7,123 nt of DNA from positions 1 to 7,123 of the forward strand of contig JBDGPU010000169.1 in NCBI GenBank assembly GCA_042219525.1, read 5' to 3'. A model generated the notes under the pieces. It had not been told where the DNA came from. It made no database searches and was given only the letters and a program-made list of their open reading frames with translations. A program made the translations under genes and the position numbers. Positions 1-5,439 of the stretch are shown here, piece after piece; position 1 is the first letter of the stretch, and each line of letters opens with the position of its first letter. Source of the stretch: JBDGPU01 sp042219525. GTDB lineage: Archaea > Halobacteriota > Halobacteria > Halobacteriales > Haloferacaceae.

Positions 1-29
1 CGACTCCGTTACACCGCGACCGGCCATCG

Positions 30-282
30 CCCTTTCAGTCCGCCAGGACCGCGACGGCGACCGCACCGCGACCGCCCCGCAACCGCAATACCTCAGTCCT
101 CCCCAGCCTCGGCCGGGACGCGCCGGGACGGCACCGCTCGGCGCGCCCCGCCCTCCCTCGCACGCGTTGCTCGCGCGCGCCGACCCCGCCGGACCGCGCG
201 ACGGACAGCCGGCGGACGACGACAGCTTTCCAACCGCCGCGCGCGACGCGCCGGCCACCACTCATGGGTGGGACTGAAAGGG
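30..282. repeat. GC-rich non-coding segment bounded by 12-bp inverted repeats
   Basis: The 12 bases at 30-41 (CCCTTTCAGTCC) recur exactly, in reverse complement, at 271-282, so a segment of about 253 bases is bounded by perfect inverted repeats. The interior is extremely GC-rich and contains short degenerate repetitions of ACCGCGACCG type near 45-80. A minus-strand open frame spans most of it, but its product would be rich in Arg and Gly, basic rather than acidic, and resembles no family I know, so I do not call a gene. The right boundary abuts the tail of the left repeat array. A dispersed intergenic repeat or MITE-like element is possible, but no target-site duplication is evident. The inverted repeat is seen directly; any mobility is inference. 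Confidence 0.45.
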
Positions 283-388
283 GCAGCCGCTGAGCGGGAT
301 GCCCTGCGACGCTAGCACCGCAAACCCGGCGAACGAGCGACCGAAGGGAGCGAGAGAGCCGGGTGAGGAGCGCAGCGAGCAGCGCGAG
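281..388 (-). repeat. Tail of the left composite repeat element
   Basis: Read on the minus strand, this 108-base stretch follows the last tandem unit. It starts with a GCGCTGCTCGCTGCGCTCCT-like tract and ends at CGCTCAGCGGCTGCC. The same sequence, with small indels, is found in direct reading at 7033-7123, so the two are inverted copies of one element. It is rich in short self-complementary GCGAGC/GCTCGC words, and the palindrome CCGCTCAGCGG lies near its outer end. No coding function is likely. It could form a structured RNA 3' end if the array is transcribed, but there is no T-run of the kind expected at an archaeal terminator. Confidence 0.75.
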
Positions 389-390
389 CG

Positions 391-422
391 CTCAGCGGCT
401 GGGGCTTTCTGGGCATGCTGAG
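391..422 (-). repeat. Hairpin core, left unit 1
   Basis: The arms CTCAGC (391-396) and GCTGAG (417-422) are perfectly complementary around a 20-base interior that reads, on the minus strand, ATGCCCAGAAAGCCCC and onward. No TATA-like box lies at the expected place upstream on the minus strand (around 449), where CGGTCGGTTAGCG is found instead. If the units are RNA genes, this one would depend on read-through. Confidence 0.6.
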
Positions 423-471
423 TGGTTTCAGCAGCAACGCTAACCGACCGAACCACGCAGATAGCGACCGC

Positions 472-503
472 CTCAGCGACTGGGGCTTTCTGGGCATGCT
501 GAG
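472..503 (-). repeat. Hairpin core, left unit 2
   Basis: This is a near-identical copy of unit 1, 81 bases away, with the same arms at 472-477 and 498-503 and one change in the interior. As in unit 1, the region where a TATA box would be expected on the minus strand holds no such box. Confidence 0.6.
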
Positions 504-552
504 TGGTTTCAGCAGCAACGCTAACCGACCGAACCACACAGAAAGCGACCGC

Positions 553-584
553 CTCAGCGGCTGGGGCTTTCGGGGTGTGCCGAG
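553..584 (-). ncRNA. Candidate hairpin RNA, left unit 3
   Basis: The arms are CTCAGC (553-558) and GCCGAG (579-584). On the minus-strand transcript one A-U pair of the consensus has become G-U, so the six-pair stem survives. A TATA-like box (minus-strand CTATAAATGA, about 613-621) is centred about 27 bases upstream of the GACACC that opens the core at 591, the spacing normally found between an archaeal TATA box and its start site. A transcript starting near 590 would begin just before the hairpin. Whether it is made is unknown. Confidence 0.35.
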
Positions 585-611
585 TGGTGTCGCCGGCGAC
601 CATAGCCGGTC

Positions 612-622
612 TCATTTATAGG
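612..622 (-). promoter_or_regulatory. TATA-like box of left unit 3
   Basis: The minus strand reads CCTATAAATGA here. It is A/T-rich in an otherwise GC-rich stretch, fits the archaeal TATA consensus, and sits about 27 bases before the conserved GACACC motif of unit 3. Confidence 0.45.
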
Positions 623-631
623 CGCGACCGG

Positions 632-661
632 TCAGCGGTCGGAACTTTCCGGGTGTGCCGA
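632..661 (-). ncRNA. Candidate hairpin RNA, left unit 4
   Basis: The primary sequence has diverged, but five stem pairs remain: TCAGC (632-636) against GCCGA (657-661), with one G-U wobble on the minus-strand transcript. The interior also contains CGGA/TCCG, which could form an inner stem not present in the other units. A strong TATA-like box lies at 691-702, about 26 bases before the expected start. The position and structure argue for an active or recently active unit; transcription is inferred. Confidence 0.35.
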
Positions 662-690
662 ATGGTGGCACCAGCAACGACACCTTATCC

Positions 691-702
691 CATTTATAAA
701 TG
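691..702 (-). promoter_or_regulatory. Palindromic TATA-like box of left unit 4
   Basis: CATTTATAAATG is a perfect 12-base palindrome and a close match to the haloarchaeal TATA consensus. It is placed correctly for minus-strand unit 4. Because it is symmetric, it could also bind TBP in the other direction, so strand assignment rests on the unit layout. Confidence 0.45.
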
Positions 703-722
703 CCGAGAATCGACGCGTGAAC

Positions 723-742
723 TTCTCGCGGTCGACCGAGAA
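723..742 (-). repeat. Diverged hairpin of left unit 5
   Basis: TTCTCG (723-728) pairs with CGAGAA (737-742), and the palindrome GGTCGACC lies inside at 730-737. The sequence shows little resemblance to the other cores, but a TATA-like box at 762-772 predicts a minus-strand start near 740, exactly at this hairpin. It is either a highly diverged first unit of the array or an unrelated hairpin in the 3' region of the transglutaminase gene, without a following T-run. Confidence 0.35.
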
Positions 743-760
743 CCGTCGCTGGTGACGCTA

Positions 761-772
761 TCACTTATAAAC
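761..772 (-). promoter_or_regulatory. TATA-like box of left unit 5
   Basis: The minus strand reads GTTTATAAGTGA, a good archaeal TATA match, about 50 bases past the stop codon of the transglutaminase gene. CTTATAAGTGA also occurs in the right array at 6958-6968, which links the two arrays. Confidence 0.45.
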
Positions 773-819
773 CGACCCCGCGAAACCGCCGAAGATCGGT
801 CTCGCTCAACCCCGGCAGA

Positions 820-3093
820 TCACACGAACCAGCGAAGGATCGGCGTCGTTTCGAGCACCAACTGCCGGACGACGCGCACGGCTTCGTCGGCCGTCTCGCG
901 GTCGATTTCGCCGGCGTACATCGCCTGCTCGTAGGCGTCCGCGACCTGGTGGACGCTGTCGTCGACGCCGCGAGCGTCGAGCGCGGTCAGGTACTCGCGG
1001 GGCGTCTCGCCGGGCCTGCGGGCGCGGTATCGCTGCTCGAGGAGGTACTCGAGGCGGGCGTACGCGCGCTCGACGTCGAAAATCGGGTCACGGCGCCGGA
1101 AGGGGATCCGGAGCCAGGCCCCGCGGTACGCGCGGTTCGTCGCGCCGACGTGGTGGCCGGCGGCAACGAGCCCGAAGAGGGCCAGGAGGCCGTAGCCGAT
1201 GGTTTCGCGGTCGGGAAGGATTCCGCTCCCACCACTGTCGTCGTTGCCGGCGACCTGGTCGGCGAGGTCGCCGTTCTGGACGGTGGCCGGCGTACTGGGC
1301 CCCGGCACCTCACCGGGGTCGACGTTGCCCACGCTGCCACCGTCGGGTGCGACGGCGCCCGGGCCGGTGCCGTTCGTGCCGTTGTCGGTTGCGGAGTCCG
1401 GGGTGGAAGGGGTGGGGGTCGGCGTCTCCGTCCCCTCATTCTCGAGCGTGGCGCTGGTGTCGACGTTCTGCGCGTCGTTCTGCCGAGCTTCGACGAGCCG
1501 GGCCTCACGGGCTTCCTCGCGGGGCGCGCTTGGCGTCGGGTCGAACCGGACCCAGCCCTGGTCCGGGAAGTAGACCATCACCCAGGCGTGGGCGTCCTGC
1601 CCGCGGACGACCCACTCGTCGCTGTCGACCTGCTCGCCGGAGCTGTAGCCCGTCACGAACTTCGCGGGGATGCCCTGCGACCGGAGCATGACGACCATCG
1701 TCGTCGCGAAGTAGACGCAGTATCCCGCGTCCATCTCGAAGAGAAAGCTGTCGGCGACGTCGCCCTCGGGCTTCTGGACCGTGAGCGAATACTCCTTGTT
1801 CGCCTCGAGATAGCGCTCGATGGCGACGGCCTTGTCGTAGGAGTTGTTGGCGTCCGCCTTCTCGACGATCTCGCTCGTCAGCTCGCCGACGCGCTCCGGC
1901 GTGCTCTCGGGGAGCTGCGTGTAGCGCTCCTCCAGCCCGTTGGGGTAATCCGTCCCCGCATTGCGGAGCAGCTCCGGCGTCGTCTGGAGCACCTGACTCT
2001 CGACCTGGACCGTGTCGTTCTCGGGAATCGTCGTCGCCGGATAGATCCCGCCGACGGAGCTCACCTGCGCGCTCCGGGCCGCCGTCCCGTCGACGGAGAC
2101 GGGCTTCCAGGCGGCCGGAAATGCGTCCAGCGGCGTCTTCGCAGTCACCGTCTGTTTGACCGTGATCGTCGTTCCCGGCGGGCTCTGCAGGCGACCGGTG
2201 TAGGGTTGCGACTCGCCGGTCCTGACCCACCCGTCGCCCGTGTATCGGTCGTACGATCCCGTTCGCCAGTAGGCCTCCTGCGTGCTCTCGACCGTGAATC
2301 TGACCTCCGGCGAGAGCCGCACCGAGCCGACGATGTTCACCTGGTCCGTCTGCCCGACGAGGGAGGACTCGATCCCGGGAGTGCCCCGGTCCGGCTGCCA
2401 CGGCTGGGCCGCACCGCCCGGAACGATCGACAGCGTCGCGGACAGCAGCACCATCGTCGCGACGACGACCGCGAGTGTGCTCCACTCCGAGTCGAGGCCG
2501 CCGGGGACGGACAGCGTCGACAGCCCGGCCGTGAGCGCGACGCCGACGACGCCGAGCAGCGTCGCCGGCGTGCCGGCATCCCCCGTCAACACGAAGAAGC
2601 CGAGCGTCGCGCCCGCGACCGACGCTGCCCGGAGGTGTCGCCCCCGGGCCGCCAGCGCCCACGCCAGGAACGTCGGGACGGGCGCGACCGACAGCACCCA
2701 GACGTCGGCCACCGCCAGCCGGAGCACGGAGAGGCCGGTCAGCAGCGAAACCGTGTCGAAGACGACGTTGGTCGCCGTGAACAGCGCCCGCTGGCTCTCC
2801 GGCACGGAGAAGTAGTAGGCCGTCAGGCTGCCCGCGAACAGCACGGCGCTGACGACGCCGATCGTTCGCACGTCGAGCACGCGCGCGGCCGCGACGCCGG
2901 CGACGAGCGCGACGGCGACCGCGACGACGACCCGGGCGCTCCCGCCCACGACGTCCGTGATGGACAGGCAGACGCTGAGGAACGCCGCCGTCGCCAGCGC
3001 GACCCCCGCGACCGGCGGTTGGCAGAGCCCCTCCGGCAGGACGTTGCCAGGACCGACCCCGCCGGAATCGCGGTCGAACACGTCCCAGTTCAC
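820..3093 (-). CDS. Multi-pass membrane transglutaminase-like protein with DUF4129 tail (TgpA-like)
   Basis: This 757-residue protein is the last gene of the MoxR operon. Roughly eight hydrophobic segments fill residues 28-224. A large, presumably extracellular part follows, with the papain-like transglutaminase core at about 400-525. The catalytic triad is visible as Cys459 in GYCVYFAT, His502 in DAHAWV and Asp518 in RFDPTPS, with LRSQGIPAKFVTGY between Cys and His. A Pro/Thr/Gly-rich linker (about 553-625) leads to another membrane helix (631-650) and a cytoplasmic DUF4129 domain (about 669-747, with GETPREYL). This order matches bacterial TgpA proteins, whose substrates are mostly unknown; protease or cross-linking activity is possible. 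The GTG start overlaps the DUF58 stop in GTGA and is preceded by a strong ribosome-binding site, which fixes the start and implies translational coupling. Function in this organism is inferred. Confidence 0.93.
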   Translation of the reverse strand: MNWDVFDRDSGGVGPGNVLPEGLCQPPVAGVALATAAFLSVCLSITDVVGGSARVVVAVAVALVAGVAAARVLDVRTIGVVSAVLFAGSLTAYYFSVPESQRALFTATNVVFDTVSLLTGLSVLRLAVADVWVLSVAPVPTFLAWALAARGRHLRAASVAGATLGFFVLTGDAGTPATLLGVVGVALTAGLSTLSVPGGLDSEWSTLAVVVATMVLLSATLSIVPGGAAQPWQPDRGTPGIESSLVGQTDQVNIVGSVRLSPEVRFTVESTQEAYWRTGSYDRYTGDGWVRTGESQPYTGRLQSPPGTTITVKQTVTAKTPLDAFPAAWKPVSVDGTAARSAQVSSVGGIYPATTIPENDTVQVESQVLQTTPELLRNAGTDYPNGLEERYTQLPESTPERVGELTSEIVEKADANNSYDKAVAIERYLEANKEYSLTVQKPEGDVADSFLFEMDAGYCVYFATTMVVMLRSQGIPAKFVTGYSSGEQVDSDEWVVRGQDAHAWVMVYFPDQGWVRFDPTPSAPREEAREARLVEARQNDAQNVDTSATLENEGTETPTPTPSTPDSATDNGTNGTGPGAVAPDGGSVGNVDPGEVPGPSTPATVQNGDLADQVAGNDDSGGSGILPDRETIGYGLLALFGLVAAGHHVGATNRAYRGAWLRIPFRRRDPIFDVERAYARLEYLLEQRYRARRPGETPREYLTALDARGVDDSVHQVADAYEQAMYAGEIDRETADEAVRVVRQLVLETTPILRWFV

Positions 3094-4208
3094 GACGACT
3101 CACCTCCCCTGGCGGGCTCCGTGGTTGCATCCTCGTCGGCGGCGACGCCGCCGCCAGCGTCGGTGGTCGCGGGCGTTGAGAGGGCAGTCTCTTCACCTTC
3201 CGTCGCCGCGGGCCTCGCCGCCTTCCGCAGCTCGGCGAAGTCGACTGCCTGGTCGTCGATCCGGACGGTCGTCCGGTTGTGGTCGGCGTTGATGACGACG
3301 TCGGCGTCGGCGTCGGGCACCGCGCCCTCCGGCGTCCGTGCGAGGAGGCCGAGCAGTCGCCGGCGACCCTCCGGGTTCGGGCCGGTCGCGACGCGGCCGT
3401 TCGGCACGCTCACCTCGACTGGGACGCCGTCGTCGAGGAGCGCGAGCGCGATGCTCGTCGCCGCGCTGGCGAGGTCGTCGGCCGTGCCGCCGCGCGCGCC
3501 GCCGCTGATGGCAACCCGGCGCTGTTCGGTCTGGGCCGCGAACTCCTTGACGACCAGCTCGTCCTGCTTCGCGGTCGTCGCCCAGTGGACGTCGCGGAGG
3601 GCGTCACCGCGGGCGTACTCGCGCAGGCGGTCGAACTCGTCGCGCTGGCGACTCGCCCCGAGCGCCTCGTCGTGGTACAGTTCCTGCCGAACCCAGGCCG
3701 GCACCCGGTAGCGGTTCGGGTAGACGAGGACCGACTCCGTGCCGCGACAGAGCAGGTCGCGTTCGAGGAGGCCGAAGACGTCCGTCGCCGCCAGCGTCGC
3801 CGGGCCGAGCGAGCGCTCGCCCCGGGCATCGTATGTTACGTCGTAAGGGACGGGCACGGCGCCGATGGTCGCCCGGCTCGGCTCGTCCGGGCCGGAGAGC
3901 CCCTCGTCGACCGTGTCCCGGACCGTGGCGACGAAGCTGTCCGTGAGGTCGGCGCCCGGCTGGTCCGGATCCGTGAAGCGCAACGGGACCTCGTGGGTGC
4001 TCCCGGCGAAGTCGTCCGGCGGGAGGTCGCGGCGCACCCCCGGCGCTTCCAGCCCGTCGAGCTGGAGGTAGGCGGCGACGAGCGCGACGACGCCGGGGAG
4101 GACGACGGCGTTCAGCGAGCGCGCGCCGGAGAGGAACGCCATGACGACGGCGCCGACGCAGATGGCGACGAGCACACGGCCGCGCCGGGTGAGTCGGATG
4201 GCCGCCAT
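3090..4208 (-). CDS. DUF58 domain membrane protein
   Basis: This 372-residue protein is the middle gene of the MoxR operon. Two hydrophobic segments near the N terminus (about 11-27 and 31-50) anchor it in the membrane. The DUF58 signature is at about 187-224: SRQRDEFDRLREYARGD, then LRDVHWATTAKQ and ELVVKEFA, matching the family pattern of ReY-GD-R-W-A. The C terminus (about 332-372) is a low-complexity Ala/Thr/Glu tail. DUF58 proteins are routinely encoded beside MoxR ATPases and are thought to be their partners or targets; the biochemical role is not established. I chose the ATG at 4208 (MAAIRLTRRG), one base after the MoxR stop. The frame stays open upstream to 4394, but that extension would overlap MoxR by 185 bases and reads as an Arg/Ser-rich shadow. 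The gene ends in a 4-base overlap with the transglutaminase gene. Confidence 0.93.
   Translation of the reverse strand: MAAIRLTRRGRVLVAICVGAVVMAFLSGARSLNAVVLPGVVALVAAYLQLDGLEAPGVRRDLPPDDFAGSTHEVPLRFTDPDQPGADLTDSFVATVRDTVDEGLSGPDEPSRATIGAVPVPYDVTYDARGERSLGPATLAATDVFGLLERDLLCRGTESVLVYPNRYRVPAWVRQELYHDEALGASRQRDEFDRLREYARGDALRDVHWATTAKQDELVVKEFAAQTEQRRVAISGGARGGTADDLASAATSIALALLDDGVPVEVSVPNGRVATGPNPEGRRRLLGLLARTPEGAVPDADADVVINADHNRTTVRIDDQAVDFAELRKAARPAATEGEETALSTPATTDAGGGVAADEDATTEPARGGESS
3100..3107 (-). promoter_or_regulatory. Strong Shine-Dalgarno site for the transglutaminase gene
   Basis: The minus strand reads GGAGGTGA here, fully complementary to the archaeal 16S rRNA 3' end (CACCUCC), followed by 6 bases and then GTG at 3093. 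It lies inside the last codons of the DUF58 gene. It decides the GTG start and is the only clear Shine-Dalgarno site in the operon. Confidence 0.8.
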
Positions 4209-4209
4209 C

Positions 4210-5172
4210 TCACTCGACCGGGACCTCGTCGAGCGCCGTCCGCACGACGTCGCTCCCGGTCCGGGAGCCGGACTCGGGGCGGATTCGGTGTGCGAGGACG
4301 CTCGGTGCTTCGGTCTGGACGTCGTCCGGGACCACGTAGTCGCGGCCGTCGAGGACGGCCCGCGCCTTCGCCGTCCGCAGGAGCGAGATGCCACCCCGGG
4401 GACTCGCGCCGAGTGCGGCGTGGTCCCTGGTGTACTTCGTCAGGCGGGCGACGTACGACCGGATCGGTTCCGTGGCCTCGACCTCGGTGACGGTCTCGCG
4501 AGCCTGGCGCAGTTCCTCGATCGAGGCCACTGAATCGAGGGATTCGACCGGGTGCTCGCCAGCGATGCGGTCGAGGATCTCGGCCTCCTCGTCCTCGCTG
4601 GGGTAGCCCAGCCGCAGCTTCTTCGTGAAGCGGTCGACCTCGGCGACGGGGAGCTCGTAGGTCCGGCCGGGCTCGACGTCGTTCTGGGTGGCGATGACAC
4701 AGAAGGGGTCCGGGAGCTCGCGGGTGACGCCGTCGGTCGTCACCTGGCGTTCCTCCATCGCCTCCAGCAGCGCGGACTGCGTCTTCGGCGGCGCCCGGTT
4801 GATCTCGTCGCCGAGGACGAAGTTGGCGAACACCGGGCCGTGCTGGAAGTCGAACTCGTTCGTCTTCTGGTTGAACACGTTGACGCCCGTCACGTCCGAG
4901 GGGAGGAGGTCGGGGGTGAACTGGACGCGTTTGAACGAGCAGTCGACGGAGCGGGCGATGGCCTTCGCGAGGGTGGTTTTTCCGACGCCGGGCACGTCCT
5001 CCAACAGGAGGTGGCCACGTGCCAGCATCGTGACGAGGATGTGCTCGACGGCGTCGTGTTTGCCGACGATCACCTCCTCGACGTTGGCCACGATGCGGTC
5101 GGTGAGGGCGGCGGCTTCGTCGGTCGGGAGGGCTGTACGGCCCGAGAGGCCAGCGTCGGTGGCGTCAGTCAT
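4210..5172 (-). CDS. moxR: MoxR-family AAA+ ATPase
   Basis: This 320-residue protein has the usual length for MoxR. Visible motifs in order are Walker A GVGKTT (62-67, Lys65), the MoxR-typical TPDLLPSDVTG (86-96), Walker B VLGDEINRAPP (119-129, Asp122-Glu123), sensor 1 in IATQND (160-165, Asn164), a probable arginine finger in EVDRF (Arg181), and sensor 2 in GASPRG (Arg259). The C-terminal lid ends about residue 320. MoxR ATPases hydrolyse ATP to remodel or mature partner proteins, often ones carrying VWA-like domains; the partner here is most likely the DUF58 protein one base downstream. The start MTDATDAG is the first ATG of the frame and has no Shine-Dalgarno site, so the mRNA may be leaderless or have a short leader. 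It is the first gene of the operon, and the inverted repeats upstream may control it. The family assignment is firm; the exact cellular task is inferred. Confidence 0.95.
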   Translation of the reverse strand: MTDATDAGLSGRTALPTDEAAALTDRIVANVEEVIVGKHDAVEHILVTMLARGHLLLEDVPGVGKTTLAKAIARSVDCSFKRVQFTPDLLPSDVTGVNVFNQKTNEFDFQHGPVFANFVLGDEINRAPPKTQSALLEAMEERQVTTDGVTRELPDPFCVIATQNDVEPGRTYELPVAEVDRFTKKLRLGYPSEDEEAEILDRIAGEHPVESLDSVASIEELRQARETVTEVEATEPIRSYVARLTKYTRDHAALGASPRGGISLLRTAKARAVLDGRDYVVPDDVQTEAPSVLAHRIRPESGSRTGSDVVRTALDEVPVE

Positions 5173-5192
5173 GGCAATGGGTGGAGTGAGGG

Positions 5193-5233
5193 CTCACTGA
5201 CCGCGCGTGACACGGGATCCGCCCGTCAGTGAG
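5193..5233. promoter_or_regulatory. 9-bp inverted repeat upstream of MoxR
   Basis: CTCACTGAC (5193-5201) and GTCAGTGAG (5225-5233) are perfect reverse complements separated by 23 bases. The arm centres are 32 bases apart, about three helical turns. A third half-site, GTGAG, lies at 5186-5190. The repeat covers 21-61 bases before the MoxR start codon, so it could be an operator for a dimeric regulator or a hairpin in a 5' leader. Confidence 0.45.
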
Positions 5234-5240
5234 TGGTGGC

Positions 5241-5255
5241 AACGTAACCCACGTT
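5241..5255. promoter_or_regulatory. Short inverted repeat AACGT-N5-ACGTT
   Basis: AACGT (5241-5245) and ACGTT (5251-5255) are perfect 5-base arms around AACCC. It lies 7 bases beyond the larger inverted repeat, 69-83 bases before the MoxR start. A small operator is possible; chance cannot be excluded for arms this short. Confidence 0.25.
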
Positions 5256-5439
5256 AGGGGGTCAGGCACATGAGAGTGACGGGTGTGGGCAGACCGAACG
5301 CAACGAGCCGACCGGCGGGAACAGCAACGGACAACGGACCGGCGGCAAGTGAGGCCGTGGGCCGACCGAAACCGGACTGGTCGCGGCGTTCGGAACCTGA
5401 CCGCTGGTTCGGCGGCTCGCCCGTGGATCAGGACACGAG

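Larger units (their letters stand above)
389..773 (-). repeat. Left tandem array of TATA-plus-hairpin units
   Basis: Five units, the last one doubtful, lie end to end. Equivalent positions fall at 391, 472, 553 and 631, giving periods of 81, 81 and 78 bases; a fifth, strongly diverged unit occupies about 703-773. The units at 391-471 and 472-552 differ at only 3 of 81 positions, so that duplication is recent. On the minus strand the ideal unit reads TATA-like box, about 27 bases, a hairpin core with CTCAGC and GCTGAG arms, then GCGGTCGCG leading into the next unit. TATA-like boxes are visible only in the units nearest the transglutaminase gene. The array lies downstream of that gene, on the same strand, and runs into the tail at 281-388. 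A matching array in opposite orientation is at 6911-7032. Confidence 0.8.
5173..5439. other. Intergenic region between dihydroorotase and the MoxR operon
   Basis: These 267 bases contain the end of the dihydroorotase transcript and must hold the promoter of the minus-strand MoxR operon. No convincing TATA box is visible 22-30 bases before the MoxR start. Two inverted repeats (5193-5233 and 5241-5255) stand out and are listed separately. The part from about 5256 to 5439 has no recognisable gene, terminator T-run or repeat; a plus-strand open frame crossing it runs into the dihydroorotase antisense and looks spurious. Confidence 0.6.

Noticed and set aside
35..265. Minus-strand gene of 76 codons
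   Set aside because: The product is basic and low in complexity, unlike acidic haloarchaeal proteins, and the frame coincides with the GC-rich repeat segment.
262..615. Minus-strand protein of 117 codons with internal repeats
   Set aside because: It is made by the 81-base repeat units being a multiple of three; the neighbouring units break the frame, and an overlapping second frame is equally open.
391..700. CRISPR array
   Set aside because: Whole 78-81 base units are conserved, including the parts that would be spacers; there are no short repeats with unique spacers of uniform length, and no cas genes in the window.
723..742. Intrinsic terminator for the transglutaminase gene
   Set aside because: The hairpin is not followed by a T-run on the minus strand, and archaeal termination relies chiefly on T-runs.
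949..3711. Long plus-strand open frame of 920 codons
   Set aside because: It is antisense to the transglutaminase and DUF58 genes, runs across their junction, and its product is Arg-rich with no recognisable domain; this is a typical high-GC shadow.
4209..4394. Upstream extension of the DUF58 gene
   Set aside because: It would overlap MoxR in another frame and encodes an Arg/Ser-rich shadow sequence; the ATG at 4208 gives a normal N terminus with a membrane helix.
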